Shown here: in pieces, positions 16,622-25,159 of the stretch
How the letters are laid out: each line of letters begins with the position of its first letter
Numbering within the stretch: position 1 is the stretch's first letter
Assembly (NCBI RefSeq): GCF_009930815.1
Contig: NZ_CP022222.1
Coordinates: 8,908,501 to 8,972,500, forward strand
Source of the DNA: Bradyrhizobium sp. CCBAU 051011
GTDB lineage: Bacteria; Pseudomonadota; Alphaproteobacteria; Rhizobiales; Xanthobacteraceae
Direction: 5' to 3'
DNA length: 64,000 bases
Notes under the pieces: model-generated
What the model saw: only the letters and a program-made list of their open reading frames with translations
Database searches by the model: none
What the model was told of the DNA's origin: nothing
Program-made: the position numbers and the translations under genes

Positions 16622-17623
16622 ATGAAACGCCGCGACTTCATCAAGTTGAGCGCAGGCCTCGGGGCCACAATGGCGACCACGGCGCCGCTGTCATCCGCCT
16701 TTGCGCAAACCAAAATGGTGCTGAAGGCTTCCGACGTTCATCCGCTCGGCTATCCGACGGTCGAAGCCGTCGTCCGGATGGGCAAGAAGCTGGAGGCCGC
16801 CACCAATGGCAGGCTGACGATCCAGATGTTCCCCTCGATGCAGCTCGGCGGCGAAAAGGAGATGATCGAGCAGGCTCAGCTCGGCGCGCTGCAGTTCGCC
16901 CGTATTTCAGTCGGCGCCGTCGGCCCCGTCGTGGACGACGTCAACGTCTTCAACATGCCGTTCGTCTTCCGCAACTCCAAACACATGGAGAAAGTCATCG
17001 ACGGCGAAATCGGCGATGAGTTGCTGGCGAAGATTTCCACGAACGAAAAGACCGGCCTGATCGCGCTGTGCTGGATGAACGCCGGCTCGCGCAATGTCTA
17101 CAACAACAAGCGGCCGATCCGGACCATTGCCGACCTCAAGGGCCTCAAGGTCCGCATGATGGGCAACCCGCTGTTCGTCGACACCATGAACGCGCTGGGC
17201 GGCAATGGAGTCGCCTTGGGCTTCGACCAGGTGTTCAGCTCGATGCAGACAGGCGTGGTCGATGGCGCCGAGAACAATCCACCGTCGTTCATAGCGCAGA
17301 ACCATAACCAGGTGGCGAAGTATTTCACGATGACCGAGCATCTGATCATTCCGGAGCTGTTGGTGTTCTCGCGCATCTCGTGGCAGAAGCTGTCGCCGGA
17401 AGATCAGGCGCTGATCAAGAAATTTGCCAGGGAAGCCCAGCAAGAGCAGCGTGTGCTCTGGTATGAAGCGGAGAACGCCGCGATCGAAAAAATGAAGGCT
17501 TCCGGCACCGAAATCATCACCGATATCGACAAGAAGCCGTTCCAGGATGCCGTCAAACCGGTCTGGGACAAATACGGCGCGAAATATGCGGCCATGGTCA
17601 AGCGTATCGAAGCGGTCCAATAG
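16622..17623 (+). CDS. dctP: TRAP transporter solute-binding protein (DctP family)
   Basis: A 333-residue periplasmic binding protein. It has a twin-arginine-like leader (MKRRDFIKLSAGLGATMATT, cleaved near AFA/Q). The DctP fold follows: GYPTVEAVVRMGKKLEAATN and GGEKEMIEQAQLGALQFARI are the first lobe, and DLKGLKVRMMGNPLFVDTMN contains the conserved Arg that salt-bridges a carboxylate ligand, with GFDQVFSSMQTGVVDGAENN after it. It therefore probably carries a carboxylated solute. The ribosome site AGGAGG precedes the ATG. It is followed by DctQ and DctM genes, with a stable hairpin between dctP and dctQ. Confidence 0.93.
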   Translation: MKRRDFIKLSAGLGATMATTAPLSSAFAQTKMVLKASDVHPLGYPTVEAVVRMGKKLEAATNGRLTIQMFPSMQLGGEKEMIEQAQLGALQFARISVGAVGPVVDDVNVFNMPFVFRNSKHMEKVIDGEIGDELLAKISTNEKTGLIALCWMNAGSRNVYNNKRPIRTIADLKGLKVRMMGNPLFVDTMNALGGNGVALGFDQVFSSMQTGVVDGAENNPPSFIAQNHNQVAKYFTMTEHLIIPELLVFSRISWQKLSPEDQALIKKFAREAQQEQRVLWYEAENAAIEKMKASGTEIITDIDKKPFQDAVKPVWDKYGAKYAAMVKRIEAVQ

Positions 17624-17642
17624 AGCACTGCTCGCGATGGAA

Positions 17643-17674
17643 GCGTGGCCGGACTCTGTCCGCTCCGGTCACGC
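17643..17674 (+). promoter_or_regulatory. Intercistronic hairpin between TRAP genes
   Basis: GCGTGGCCGGA (17643-17653) and TCCGGTCACGC (17664-17674) pair over 11 bp with one G-T wobble and a 10-nt loop. No U-tract follows, so it is not a simple terminator. It lies between the binding-protein gene and the membrane genes, the usual place for a structure that protects the binding-protein mRNA and lowers downstream expression. Confidence 0.5.
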
Positions 17675-17724
17675 TCTTCCAATCTCTCGCGGGATCAAGG
17701 ACGCCGTCATTTTCCGAGGTCGAG

Positions 17725-18246
17725 ATGTCTGATTCTGGAGCCGGAATATTCCGGCGTGTGAACGACGCGGTTTACTGGACCGGCGCCGCGGTCGCATGTG
17801 TGGCGCTCGTGCTGGTCTCGGCGGTCATTCCCTGGGCCGTCTACACCCGATATGTCCTCAACAGCGCATCGTCATGGCCGGAGCCAATGGCCGTGCTGCT
17901 GACCGTCGGTATCACCTTCATCGGCTCGGCCAACTGCTATCGCCAGCGCATTCACATGAACATGACTGTCGGCACCGATCTGCTGCCGCCGCTGCTGCGA
18001 CGCGCCTCGTTGTTCCTCAGCGAAATATTGATGGGCGTGATCGCCATCTTCATGGTCATCTGGGGACTGCGGCTCGTCCGGACCACCTGGGATAACTCGG
18101 TGGACGAATTTCCCTGGCTTTCGGTCGGCGTCACCTATCTTCCGATCGTGGTCAGCGGCGCGATGATGCTCCTGTTCGTCGTCGAACGCCTGACCATTGG
18201 CCCGCCCCCGCGCGATGGCGCCGACGCTCACGTACCGGTCGAGTAA
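17725..18246 (+). CDS. dctQ: TRAP transporter small membrane subunit (DctQ family)
   Basis: A 173-residue inner-membrane protein with four hydrophobic segments: AAVACVALVLVSAVIPWAVY, PMAVLLTVGITFIGSANCYR, ILMGVIAIFMVIWGLRLVRT and YLPIVVSGAMMLLFVVERLT. SWPEPMAVLLTVGITFIGSA is the DctQ family motif region. It pairs with DctM to couple sodium or proton gradients to uptake of the DctP-bound solute. It lies 5 bp before dctM. The C-terminal tail is short and hydrophilic. Confidence 0.92.
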   Translation: MSDSGAGIFRRVNDAVYWTGAAVACVALVLVSAVIPWAVYTRYVLNSASSWPEPMAVLLTVGITFIGSANCYRQRIHMNMTVGTDLLPPLLRRASLFLSEILMGVIAIFMVIWGLRLVRTTWDNSVDEFPWLSVGVTYLPIVVSGAMMLLFVVERLTIGPPPRDGADAHVPVE

Positions 18247-18251
18247 TTGCC

Positions 18252-19541
18252 ATGGATATCGCGGTTCTGCTTCTCAGCATGTGCTTGTTCTTCGCGATCG
18301 GCATGCCGATCGCCTATGCGCTGGCGCTGTCCTCGCTCGTCGGCGCGCTGTGGATCGACCTGCCCGTCGGCGCTGTCATGCAGCAATTTGCCAGCGGTGT
18401 CGGCAAGGTCTCGATGCTGACCATCCCGTTCTTCGTGCTGGCGGGCGCCATCATGGCCGAGGGCGGCATGGCCAGGCGGCTGGTTGACTTTGCAGCCGTG
18501 GTCGTCGGGTTCACGCGCATCCGGGGCGGCCTCTCGCAGGTCAATATCCTCGCAACCACGATCATGAGCGGCATTTCCGGTTCGTCGGTCGCCGACACCT
18601 CCGCGATCGGCTCGGTGATGATCCCGCAGATGGCCGCCAAAGGCTATCCGCGGGTGTTCGCAACCAACGTGACAATCAGCGCCTCGCTGCAGGCGATCAT
18701 CGTGCCGCCGAGCCACAATTCGGTGATCTATTCGCTGGCGACCGGCGGCGTGGTCTCGATCACCAGCCTGTTCCTGGCCGGCGTGCTTCCGGGATTATTG
18801 CTCGGCTTCTCACTGATGGTGCTTTGCCTGTTCTACGCCTATCGCGACAAGCATCCCAAGGGGGAGCCGGTCCCGATCCGACAGGCAGTCAAGATGCTCG
18901 GCGACGCCGTATGGGGGATCGTGACGCTGGTCATCGTTCTCGGCGGCATCCTCACCGGCGTCTTCACGCCGATCGAGGCCGGCGCGGTCGCCTGCGTCTG
19001 GGCGTTCTTCGTCACGATGTTCATCTATCGGGACTACAAATGGTCCGAGCTTCCGCTATTGGTCTACAAGACGCTGCAGACGGTCGCCATGGTGCTGACG
19101 CTGGTCGCGACCGCGTCGTGCTTCGGCTATATCGCCGCCCTGATGCAGCTGCCGGCAAAGATGACTGAGTTCTTCGTTGCCATATCGAGCAACAAATACG
19201 TGCTGCTGATGTGGTTGAATATCATGCTGTTGGTTCTTGGAACCGCGCTCGATCTCGCGCCCCTGTTGCTGATCTGCACGCCGATCCTGCTACCTGTCGT
19301 GAAGAGCTTCGGCATCGATCCCGTGCATTTCGGCATCGTCATGCTGCTCAATCTCGGCATCGGCCTGCTTACGCCGCCGGTGGGGACGACGCTGTTCGTC
19401 GGCTGCGCCATCGGCAAGGTTTCGGTTGATGAAGTGATGCGCGGGATCTGGCCATTCTACTACGTGATGTTTACGGTGCTGATGATCGTAACCTACGTAC
19501 CCTGGCTGTCGCTGGCGCTGCCGCGGGCGTTCGGGTTCTAG
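18252..19541 (+). CDS. dctM: TRAP transporter large membrane subunit (DctM family)
   Basis: A 429-residue polytopic inner-membrane transporter. Family features are the GMPIAYALALSSLVGALWI start, PFFVLAGAIMAEGGMARRLV, the ATTIMSGISGSSVADTSAIG region (conserved Ser/Ala/Asp pore and sodium-site segment), and the second-half repeat LGIGLLTPPVGTTLFVGCAI. The length and the order of about 11-12 helices are normal. It is translated just after dctQ, and the cyclase-type hydrolase gene follows after 37 bp, so the operon links uptake to a hydrolytic step. Confidence 0.94.
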   Translation: MDIAVLLLSMCLFFAIGMPIAYALALSSLVGALWIDLPVGAVMQQFASGVGKVSMLTIPFFVLAGAIMAEGGMARRLVDFAAVVVGFTRIRGGLSQVNILATTIMSGISGSSVADTSAIGSVMIPQMAAKGYPRVFATNVTISASLQAIIVPPSHNSVIYSLATGGVVSITSLFLAGVLPGLLLGFSLMVLCLFYAYRDKHPKGEPVPIRQAVKMLGDAVWGIVTLVIVLGGILTGVFTPIEAGAVACVWAFFVTMFIYRDYKWSELPLLVYKTLQTVAMVLTLVATASCFGYIAALMQLPAKMTEFFVAISSNKYVLLMWLNIMLLVLGTALDLAPLLLICTPILLPVVKSFGIDPVHFGIVMLLNLGIGLLTPPVGTTLFVGCAIGKVSVDEVMRGIWPFYYVMFTVLMIVTYVPWLSLALPRAFGF

Positions 19542-19578
19542 ATCAGGCGCCGCTGTTTGTGGGCAGAGGAGACTCCGC

Positions 19579-20265
19579 GTGAAGATCGTCGACCTCAGCC
19601 GAGAGCTTTATCACCGTACGCCGAGTTATCCCGGCCACCCGCCCGTGATGCACGGCGTATGGAAGACTCACGAGGAATCCTTTGCCGAATCCGGCAATGT
19701 GCACGGGCTGGCCTCGATGTTCATCTCGATGGTGGACCACGCCGGTACCCATATCGACGCGCCTCGGCATTTCGGCAAAAGCGGCATCTCCATCGACCAA
19801 TACCCGCTGGAGAAATGCATCGTGCCGGGCATCTGCATCGACCTGCGCCACATCGCGCCCCGTGCCGAGATTACGCCTGCCGACCTCGAGGCCGCGGTGG
19901 CGAAGGCCGGCGCGCCGGTGCCGAAGGGCGGTACCGTCCTGCTCTGCACCGGTCACCACGAACGGACATTCCCCCGCAAGGAATATTCCAGCGACAATTC
20001 CGGCGTGAACGTCGCCGCCACCGAATGGCTGGCGCAGCAAGGAATCGTGCATTTCGGCATCGATTCGATGCGACCGGGACCCGAGGGCAAAGTGAATGCG
20101 CTCGTTCACAAGGCCTGCCTCGATCTCGACATCACCCACATCGAGAGCCTGTGCAATCTCGAAGCGCTGCTCGGCCGGGGCCAATTCACCTTCATCGGCC
20201 TGCCGATGAAATGGCGCGGCGGGACGGCTTCGCCGATCCGCGCGGTCGCAGTGTTTGATATGTGA
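19579..20265 (+). CDS. Metal-dependent cyclase/kynurenine formamidase-like hydrolase
   Basis: A 228-residue cytosolic enzyme of the cyclase (Pfam Cyclase) family. The signature HAGTHIDAPRHF (His54, His58, Asp60, His64) supplies metal ligands and the general base. TGHHERTFPRKEYSSDNSGV and HFGIDSMRPGP complete the active-site region. Known relatives hydrolyse N-formylkynurenine, isatin or other cyclic or acyl amides. It starts with GTG (19579) and lies directly after dctM, so the TRAP substrate may be its substrate or a precursor. The exact reaction cannot be assigned from sequence. Confidence 0.87.
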   Translation: MKIVDLSRELYHRTPSYPGHPPVMHGVWKTHEESFAESGNVHGLASMFISMVDHAGTHIDAPRHFGKSGISIDQYPLEKCIVPGICIDLRHIAPRAEITPADLEAAVAKAGAPVPKGGTVLLCTGHHERTFPRKEYSSDNSGVNVAATEWLAQQGIVHFGIDSMRPGPEGKVNALVHKACLDLDITHIESLCNLEALLGRGQFTFIGLPMKWRGGTASPIRAVAVFDM

Positions 20266-20414
20266 AGGCCGCGGCATCAAGCCACTCACCCCCGTCCCCT
20301 TCCCGCGTGGCGCGTATAGACGCGCGGTGAAAGCTTGCCTAAACTTGCGCCAATGCCGGCTGAAACGGCGCGGATAATCGGGCGGGAATAACCGCCTACA
20401 TCAGGGAGGAGATT

Positions 20415-21716
20415 ATGGACCGTTCTTGGCGGACCAACTGCGCTGTCATATTCGCAGCCACGACATCGTTTGCGCTGGCGGCCCCCGCATCTGCACAGGA
20501 TACCTTCAAGCTTGGCATCGTGACGTTCCTCTCCGGGCCGGCCGCGGATAGCTTTGGCGTTCCCGCCCGCAATGGCGCGCAATTTACCATCGATCAACTG
20601 AACAAGGGTTCGGTGCCATCGCCCTACGAGAAAGTGGGATTCGGCGGCATGAAGATCGAGCCCGTCATCATTGACGAGAATGGCGGCGCCACCAAGCAGG
20701 TGCAGGAACTGCGCAATCTTTATCAGCGCGACAATGTCGACGTCGTACTCGGCTATATCAGCTCAGGCGACTGCCTCGCGGTCGCGCCGATCGCAGAAGA
20801 GCTGAAAAAGATGCTGGTGCTGATGGATTGTGGCACACCGCGCATCTTCGAAGAAGCCAGGTACAACTACGTGTTCCGTACCGCTGCCCATGCCACGATG
20901 GATAACGTTGGCCTCGTCAGGTACATGAAGGCCAAGAACGTCAAGATGGATACGGTTTCGGCGATCAATCAGGATTACGCCTGGGGTCAGGATAGCCGGG
21001 CCGATTTCGTCGCCGCCGCCCAGCAGCTCTACCCCAACGTCAAGGTTCAGATCGACCTGCTGCCCAAGTTCGGAGCAGGCCAGTACGGCACCGAAATTTC
21101 CGCGCTGGTAGGCGCCGGCTCCGATGTCGTCTATTCGAGCCTGTGGGGTGGTGACCTGCAAGCCTTCGTCCTGCAATCCGTTCCGCGCGGATTGTCGAAG
21201 CGTAGCCAGCTGGTGTTCAGCGCCGCCGATCACGTGCTGCCGCCGCTCGGAGACAAGATGCCCGACGGCACCATCCTCGGCGCGCGCGGCGCCTACGGCC
21301 TGATGTCGCAGAAGTCGCCGCTGAATGATTGGCTGTTCAAGGGATACGAGGCCGTCAACGGCGTCTATCCGGTCCAGGCCGCCTATCGCATCACGCAATC
21401 GATTCTTGGATTGAAGGCTGCGGTCGAAAAGGCCATGAGCAAGAACGGCGGAAAGAAGCCATCAACCGATGAAATGGTCGAAGCAATGACCGGCCTGGAG
21501 TGGCCGTCGCCCGGTGGACTTATTCAGATGAAGCTCGCCGACGGCCATCAGGCGATCCAGCCGATCGCCATCAGCCGCACCAAATACAATCCGGAGCTCA
21601 AGCGGGTCGATCTGGTCGATATCCAGTACTTCGCTGCCGAATGCGTCAACCCGCCTCCGGGCGTGAAGTCGATCGACTGGATCAAAGGCGGCATGCAGGG
21701 TGCCAAGTGCGACTAG
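20415..21716 (+). CDS. ABC transporter substrate-binding protein, Liv/type I fold
   Basis: A 433-residue periplasmic binding protein. The signal peptide is about residues 1-27 (AAPASAQ cleavage region). The mature part starts DTFKLGIVTFLSGPAADSFG, the leucine-binding-protein N-lobe, with QEL-type NLYQRDNVDVVLGYISSGDC and KNVKMDTVSAINQDYAWGQD following. It is longer than classic LivJ/LivK (about 370), as in aromatic- or amide-binding members of rhizobia. It heads a five-gene ABC operon (binding protein, two permeases, two ATPases). Cys residues near the C-terminus (AECVNPP and AKCD) could form a disulphide. Confidence 0.92.
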   Translation: MDRSWRTNCAVIFAATTSFALAAPASAQDTFKLGIVTFLSGPAADSFGVPARNGAQFTIDQLNKGSVPSPYEKVGFGGMKIEPVIIDENGGATKQVQELRNLYQRDNVDVVLGYISSGDCLAVAPIAEELKKMLVLMDCGTPRIFEEARYNYVFRTAAHATMDNVGLVRYMKAKNVKMDTVSAINQDYAWGQDSRADFVAAAQQLYPNVKVQIDLLPKFGAGQYGTEISALVGAGSDVVYSSLWGGDLQAFVLQSVPRGLSKRSQLVFSAADHVLPPLGDKMPDGTILGARGAYGLMSQKSPLNDWLFKGYEAVNGVYPVQAAYRITQSILGLKAAVEKAMSKNGGKKPSTDEMVEAMTGLEWPSPGGLIQMKLADGHQAIQPIAISRTKYNPELKRVDLVDIQYFAAECVNPPPGVKSIDWIKGGMQGAKCD

Positions 21717-21811
21717 GTCGCACTGGTATCCGATGAGCGCGCACGGCGGCGCGTGATCAAGCTTCGTGCCGCCTCTTTCTACCCACAGACGACCCGCGTG
21801 ATTCCGCCGCC

Positions 21812-22708
21812 ATGAATTTCTTTCTGACGATCATTCTCGATGGCCTGATTCAGGCCTCGTGGCTGTTCATCGTCGCCCTCGGCCTGACGCTGGTTTTCGG
21901 CGTATTGAAGATCCTCAACATCGCCCATGGCAGCTTCTACGCCCTTGGCGCCTATATCGCGGCAACCGCAGTAACCATGGTGGCCGCGCGCGGCCTCCCC
22001 CCAAGCGTTGGTTTTGTCGCCATGCTGCTCTCGGTGGCGCTCATCGCGTCCGCCGTCGGACTTCTGCTGGAACGCGGCCTGCTGAAAATGTTTTACGGCC
22101 GCGACGAAGTGGTGCTGCTGCTCGTGACCTATGCCGTGTTTCTGATCCTTGAAGACGTCACCAAGCTGATCTGGGGCGTCAATCCGATCTATGCGACGCA
22201 GCCATATGAGCTGTTCGGCAATCTCGAATTCGCCGGGCTCTATTACGTCGGCTACGATCTGGTGCTGATACCGATTTCAGCCGCAGTCGGCTTTGCGATC
22301 TGGTTCGGCCTCAATCGCACCGTGATCGGAAAAATCGTGCTTGCCGTTATCCATAACGAGGAAATGAGCGTGAGCATGGGGGTCCGCGTCAACCGCGTCT
22401 ATGCCATCGCCTTTGCGTTCGGGGTCCTACTCGCCGCTCTCGCCGGCGCCCTGACCGCGCCGAAAATATCGATGCAGCCTGGCCTCAGTTCGGACGTCAT
22501 CATCCTGAGCTTCGCAATCGTCGTGATCGGAGGGCTGGGCAGCGTCGAGGGGGCGGCAGTCGGCGCGATTCTGGTTGGGTTGGCGCGCGCTGCTTCGGTG
22601 CATCTTATGCCGCAAGCCGAACTGTTCATGATCTATTTGATCATGGCGGCAGTGCTGCTGTTTCGCCCTGAGGGCCTGTTCAAGCGCGAGACGGCAAGGC
22701 GGATTTGA
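21812..22708 (+). CDS. Branched-chain-type ABC transporter permease (LivH-like)
   Basis: A 298-residue membrane permease with about eight hydrophobic segments. The N-terminus GLIQASWLFIVALGLTLVFG and the LNIAHGSFYALGAY motif are diagnostic of LivH. The C-terminal EAA-like region VVIGGLGSVEGAAVGAILVG is where the ATPases would dock. It overlaps the next permease gene at TGATG, implying translational coupling. It belongs to the ABC operon that follows the TRAP/cyclase genes. Confidence 0.94.
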   Translation: MNFFLTIILDGLIQASWLFIVALGLTLVFGVLKILNIAHGSFYALGAYIAATAVTMVAARGLPPSVGFVAMLLSVALIASAVGLLLERGLLKMFYGRDEVVLLLVTYAVFLILEDVTKLIWGVNPIYATQPYELFGNLEFAGLYYVGYDLVLIPISAAVGFAIWFGLNRTVIGKIVLAVIHNEEMSVSMGVRVNRVYAIAFAFGVLLAALAGALTAPKISMQPGLSSDVIILSFAIVVIGGLGSVEGAAVGAILVGLARAASVHLMPQAELFMIYLIMAAVLLFRPEGLFKRETARRI

Positions 22709-23697
22709 TGAGGAAAGGCCTGCATCCCCTGGTCATGATCGGTCTTGTCGCTGCGGTGACGCTGGCCGGTCGCGCGCTGCCGACCTGGACCTTGTCACTG
22801 GCAACGATTGCCGCCTCCAATGCGCTGATAGCCCTCGGCATCGTCGTGCTAGCGCGCACCGGCAATGTGTCGTTCGGTCAGGGCCTGTTCTTTGCCGCTG
22901 GCGGCTATGGTGTGGCGCTGATCGCCAATGCCTGGGGCCTCACCGACGCGGTGACACAGGTGATCGTCGGCGCGGCTTGCGGCGGCCTGCTCGGCCTGGT
23001 TATCGGGCCGTTGATCGCGCGCTACAGCGGCATTTTCTTTGGCATGCTGACATTGGCGCTATCGATGGTGTTTTACGGCGCGCTGGTGAAATCGACCGCG
23101 CTTGGCGGCTCCGACGGGTTCAATGTCGGGCGGCCAAGCCTGTTTGGCATGAGCTTCACCGATCCGCGCGAGGCCGACTTCATGCTATACGCCGTCTCGG
23201 TCATCGTGACCGGATTTGCCGGCATTGCCGCGACGATCCTGTTCCGATCTGAATTCGGTCTTGCCAGCCTTGCGGTGCGGGAAAACAATCTGCGAGTCGA
23301 ATATCTCGGCCTCTCGGCCAACCGCATCATATCGATCAACTTCCTGATCGCAGCGATCTTCGCCGGCGCCAGCGGCGCCTTTGCCCTGATGGCGCAGCGG
23401 CATATCGATCCGCAATTCGCATACTGGACCACATCGGGCGAATTCGTCTTCGTGGCGGTGCTTGCCGGCAACCAAAGTGTGGCCGCCGTCTTCGTCGCCT
23501 CGATGGCACTGGAGCTGGTCCGTTCGTTCTCGAACCTCTATTTGCCCAATACCTGGCAGCTCGTGCTCGGCGTCTTCCTCCTGGGCGTAATTCTGCTTCT
23601 GCCGCGTGGCATCGGTTCGCTCTGGATCAGCGACCGGCACAAGCGGCGCATCTCGGCAACGGTTCCGCTCACCGCCAAGCGAGGAACCGCACCGTGA
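22708..23697 (+). CDS. Branched-chain-type ABC transporter permease (LivM-like)
   Basis: A 329-residue membrane permease. LARTGNVSFGQGLFFAAGGY is the LivM signature, and VLAGNQSVAAVFVASMALEL sits in the coupling-loop position where most members have GG-GT-GP-GA. I chose the ATG at 22708, which overlaps the livH stop (TGATG); an upstream TTG would add one residue. The C-terminus after the last helix is short and basic. It overlaps the ATPase gene at GTGA. Confidence 0.93.
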   Translation: MRKGLHPLVMIGLVAAVTLAGRALPTWTLSLATIAASNALIALGIVVLARTGNVSFGQGLFFAAGGYGVALIANAWGLTDAVTQVIVGAACGGLLGLVIGPLIARYSGIFFGMLTLALSMVFYGALVKSTALGGSDGFNVGRPSLFGMSFTDPREADFMLYAVSVIVTGFAGIAATILFRSEFGLASLAVRENNLRVEYLGLSANRIISINFLIAAIFAGASGAFALMAQRHIDPQFAYWTTSGEFVFVAVLAGNQSVAAVFVASMALELVRSFSNLYLPNTWQLVLGVFLLGVILLLPRGIGSLWISDRHKRRISATVPLTAKRGTAP

Positions 23698-24440
23698 CCC
23701 CGGTCCTGTCGGTACGCGGGCTCGAGAAGCGCTTTGGCGCGGTGGTTGCTGCCGATGCGCTCACCCTCGATATTCCGACCGGTCAAAAGATCAGCCTGAT
23801 CGGCGCCAACGGCGCCGGCAAAACCACCTTCGTCAACATGGTCACCGGCTATCTCAAACCTGACAGCGGGACGATCTTGCTCGACGGAATCGACATCGGC
23901 AGGCGCTCGCCACGAAGCGCAGCCCGGCTTGGCATCTCCCGCTCCTTCCAGATTCCGCAATTGTTTGTCGAGCTTACCGCCGCCGAAAATCTCACTGTGG
24001 CGATTTCCGGCATCGGCACACGGATGTCGCTCCGGGCGCCGGCAGAAGCCCAAGGCCGACGCGACAAGTCCGTCGAGTTGCTGGAGCGTTTTGGCCTGGC
24101 CGATCTGGCCGATCGCCCGATCTCGGAGCTTGCCGGCGGCGTACGCAAACTGATCGACATCGCCATGGCATTGGTGCGCCGTCCAAAATTGCTGCTGCTG
24201 GATGAGCCGACCTCCGGCGTTTCGGCGGAAGAAAAATTCACGACCATGGACCGCGTCATCCATGCCGTCGCGCCCGACGCAGCGACCATTGTATTCGTCG
24301 AGCACGACATGGAAATCGTCAGCCGCTACGCCGATCGCGTGGTGGCGTTCTATCAGGGCCGGATTCTGGCCGACGGGGTGCCCGCCGAGGTCCTGAATGA
24401 TCAGGAAGTCCGCCGCTACGTCACCGGAGGCGTGCGATGA
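23694..24440 (+). CDS. ABC transporter ATP-binding protein (LivG-like)
   Basis: A 248-residue ATPase. Walker A is GANGAGKTT, and the LivG insert region is RLGISRSFQIPQLFVELTAA. The signature loop is degenerate, reading SELAGGVRKLIDIAMALVRR where LSGG(Q/E) is usual. Walker B is LLLLDEPTSGVS, and the switch His is in EHDMEIV. It starts with GTG overlapping the previous stop. The LivG C-terminal tail that contacts the partner is short. It should pair with the LivF-like ATPase encoded next. Confidence 0.93.
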   Translation: MTPVLSVRGLEKRFGAVVAADALTLDIPTGQKISLIGANGAGKTTFVNMVTGYLKPDSGTILLDGIDIGRRSPRSAARLGISRSFQIPQLFVELTAAENLTVAISGIGTRMSLRAPAEAQGRRDKSVELLERFGLADLADRPISELAGGVRKLIDIAMALVRRPKLLLLDEPTSGVSAEEKFTTMDRVIHAVAPDAATIVFVEHDMEIVSRYADRVVAFYQGRILADGVPAEVLNDQEVRRYVTGGVR

Positions 24441-25108
24441 ATGACGCAGCGCCATTGCTCGCAATCGACAATCTTGTCGTCGAAATCCAGTCGATGCCAG
24501 CATTGCGCGGCTTTACAATGCACGTCGCGAGGGGCGCCATGGTCAGTCTGGTCGGCCGCAACGGCGCAGGCAAGACGACGCTGATGCGTTCGATCATGGG
24601 GCACCTCACGCCGACCAGGGGGACGGTACGGTTCGAAGACACCGATCTGTCGTCCCGTCCCCGCCATGTCCGCGCGGCACTTGGGATCGGTTATATGCCG
24701 GAAGATCGCTGCCTGGTGCCTCAGTTGACGGTCGAGGAAAACATCATGTTGCCGTTGTGGGTCGCGGGGCACCTCGACCGCAAGGCACGGCTCGCCTTCG
24801 TCTATGAGGTGATCGGCGAACTCACCGAGATGCGGCAGCGCAAGGCGCTACTACTGAGCGGCGGCCAACAAAAGCTGGTCGCGCTCGGCCGGGCGCTTGC
24901 CATCGGCACCAAGTGCCTGCTGCTCGACGAGCCGTTCGAAGGCATCGCGCCGGCGCTGTCGGAACGGCTGTCGGAAGTGCTTGCATCACTCAAAGGCAAG
25001 GATCTGACCCTGCTGATGTCGCAATCGGACATGAATCATTCGCGTGGGCTGATTGACATGGAATTCACGATTGAACGTGGCGCCAATCCCATACCCGCAA
25101 GTCAATGA
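24437..25108 (+). CDS. ABC transporter ATP-binding protein (LivF-like)
   Basis: A 223-residue ATPase. Walker A is GRNGAGKTT, Walker B LLLDEPFEGIAP, and the signature motif is LLSGGQQKLVALGRALAIGT. The usual LivF segment IGYMPEDRCLVPQLTVEENI is present. The D-loop and switch are normal except that the His of the switch is replaced: the segment LLMSQSDMNHS has Gln-Ser-Asp where most members have a Glu-Gln-Asn/His pattern. It overlaps the previous gene at ATGA and is the last gene of the operon. A Crp/Fnr gene converges from the other strand 51 bp later. Confidence 0.92.
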   Translation: MNDAAPLLAIDNLVVEIQSMPALRGFTMHVARGAMVSLVGRNGAGKTTLMRSIMGHLTPTRGTVRFEDTDLSSRPRHVRAALGIGYMPEDRCLVPQLTVEENIMLPLWVAGHLDRKARLAFVYEVIGELTEMRQRKALLLSGGQQKLVALGRALAIGTKCLLLDEPFEGIAPALSERLSEVLASLKGKDLTLLMSQSDMNHSRGLIDMEFTIERGANPIPASQ

Positions 25109-25159
25109 GCCCCGACGGTCCGAATGTTGCCGGTCGGCCTCGCGAGGCGCACCGCCGGT

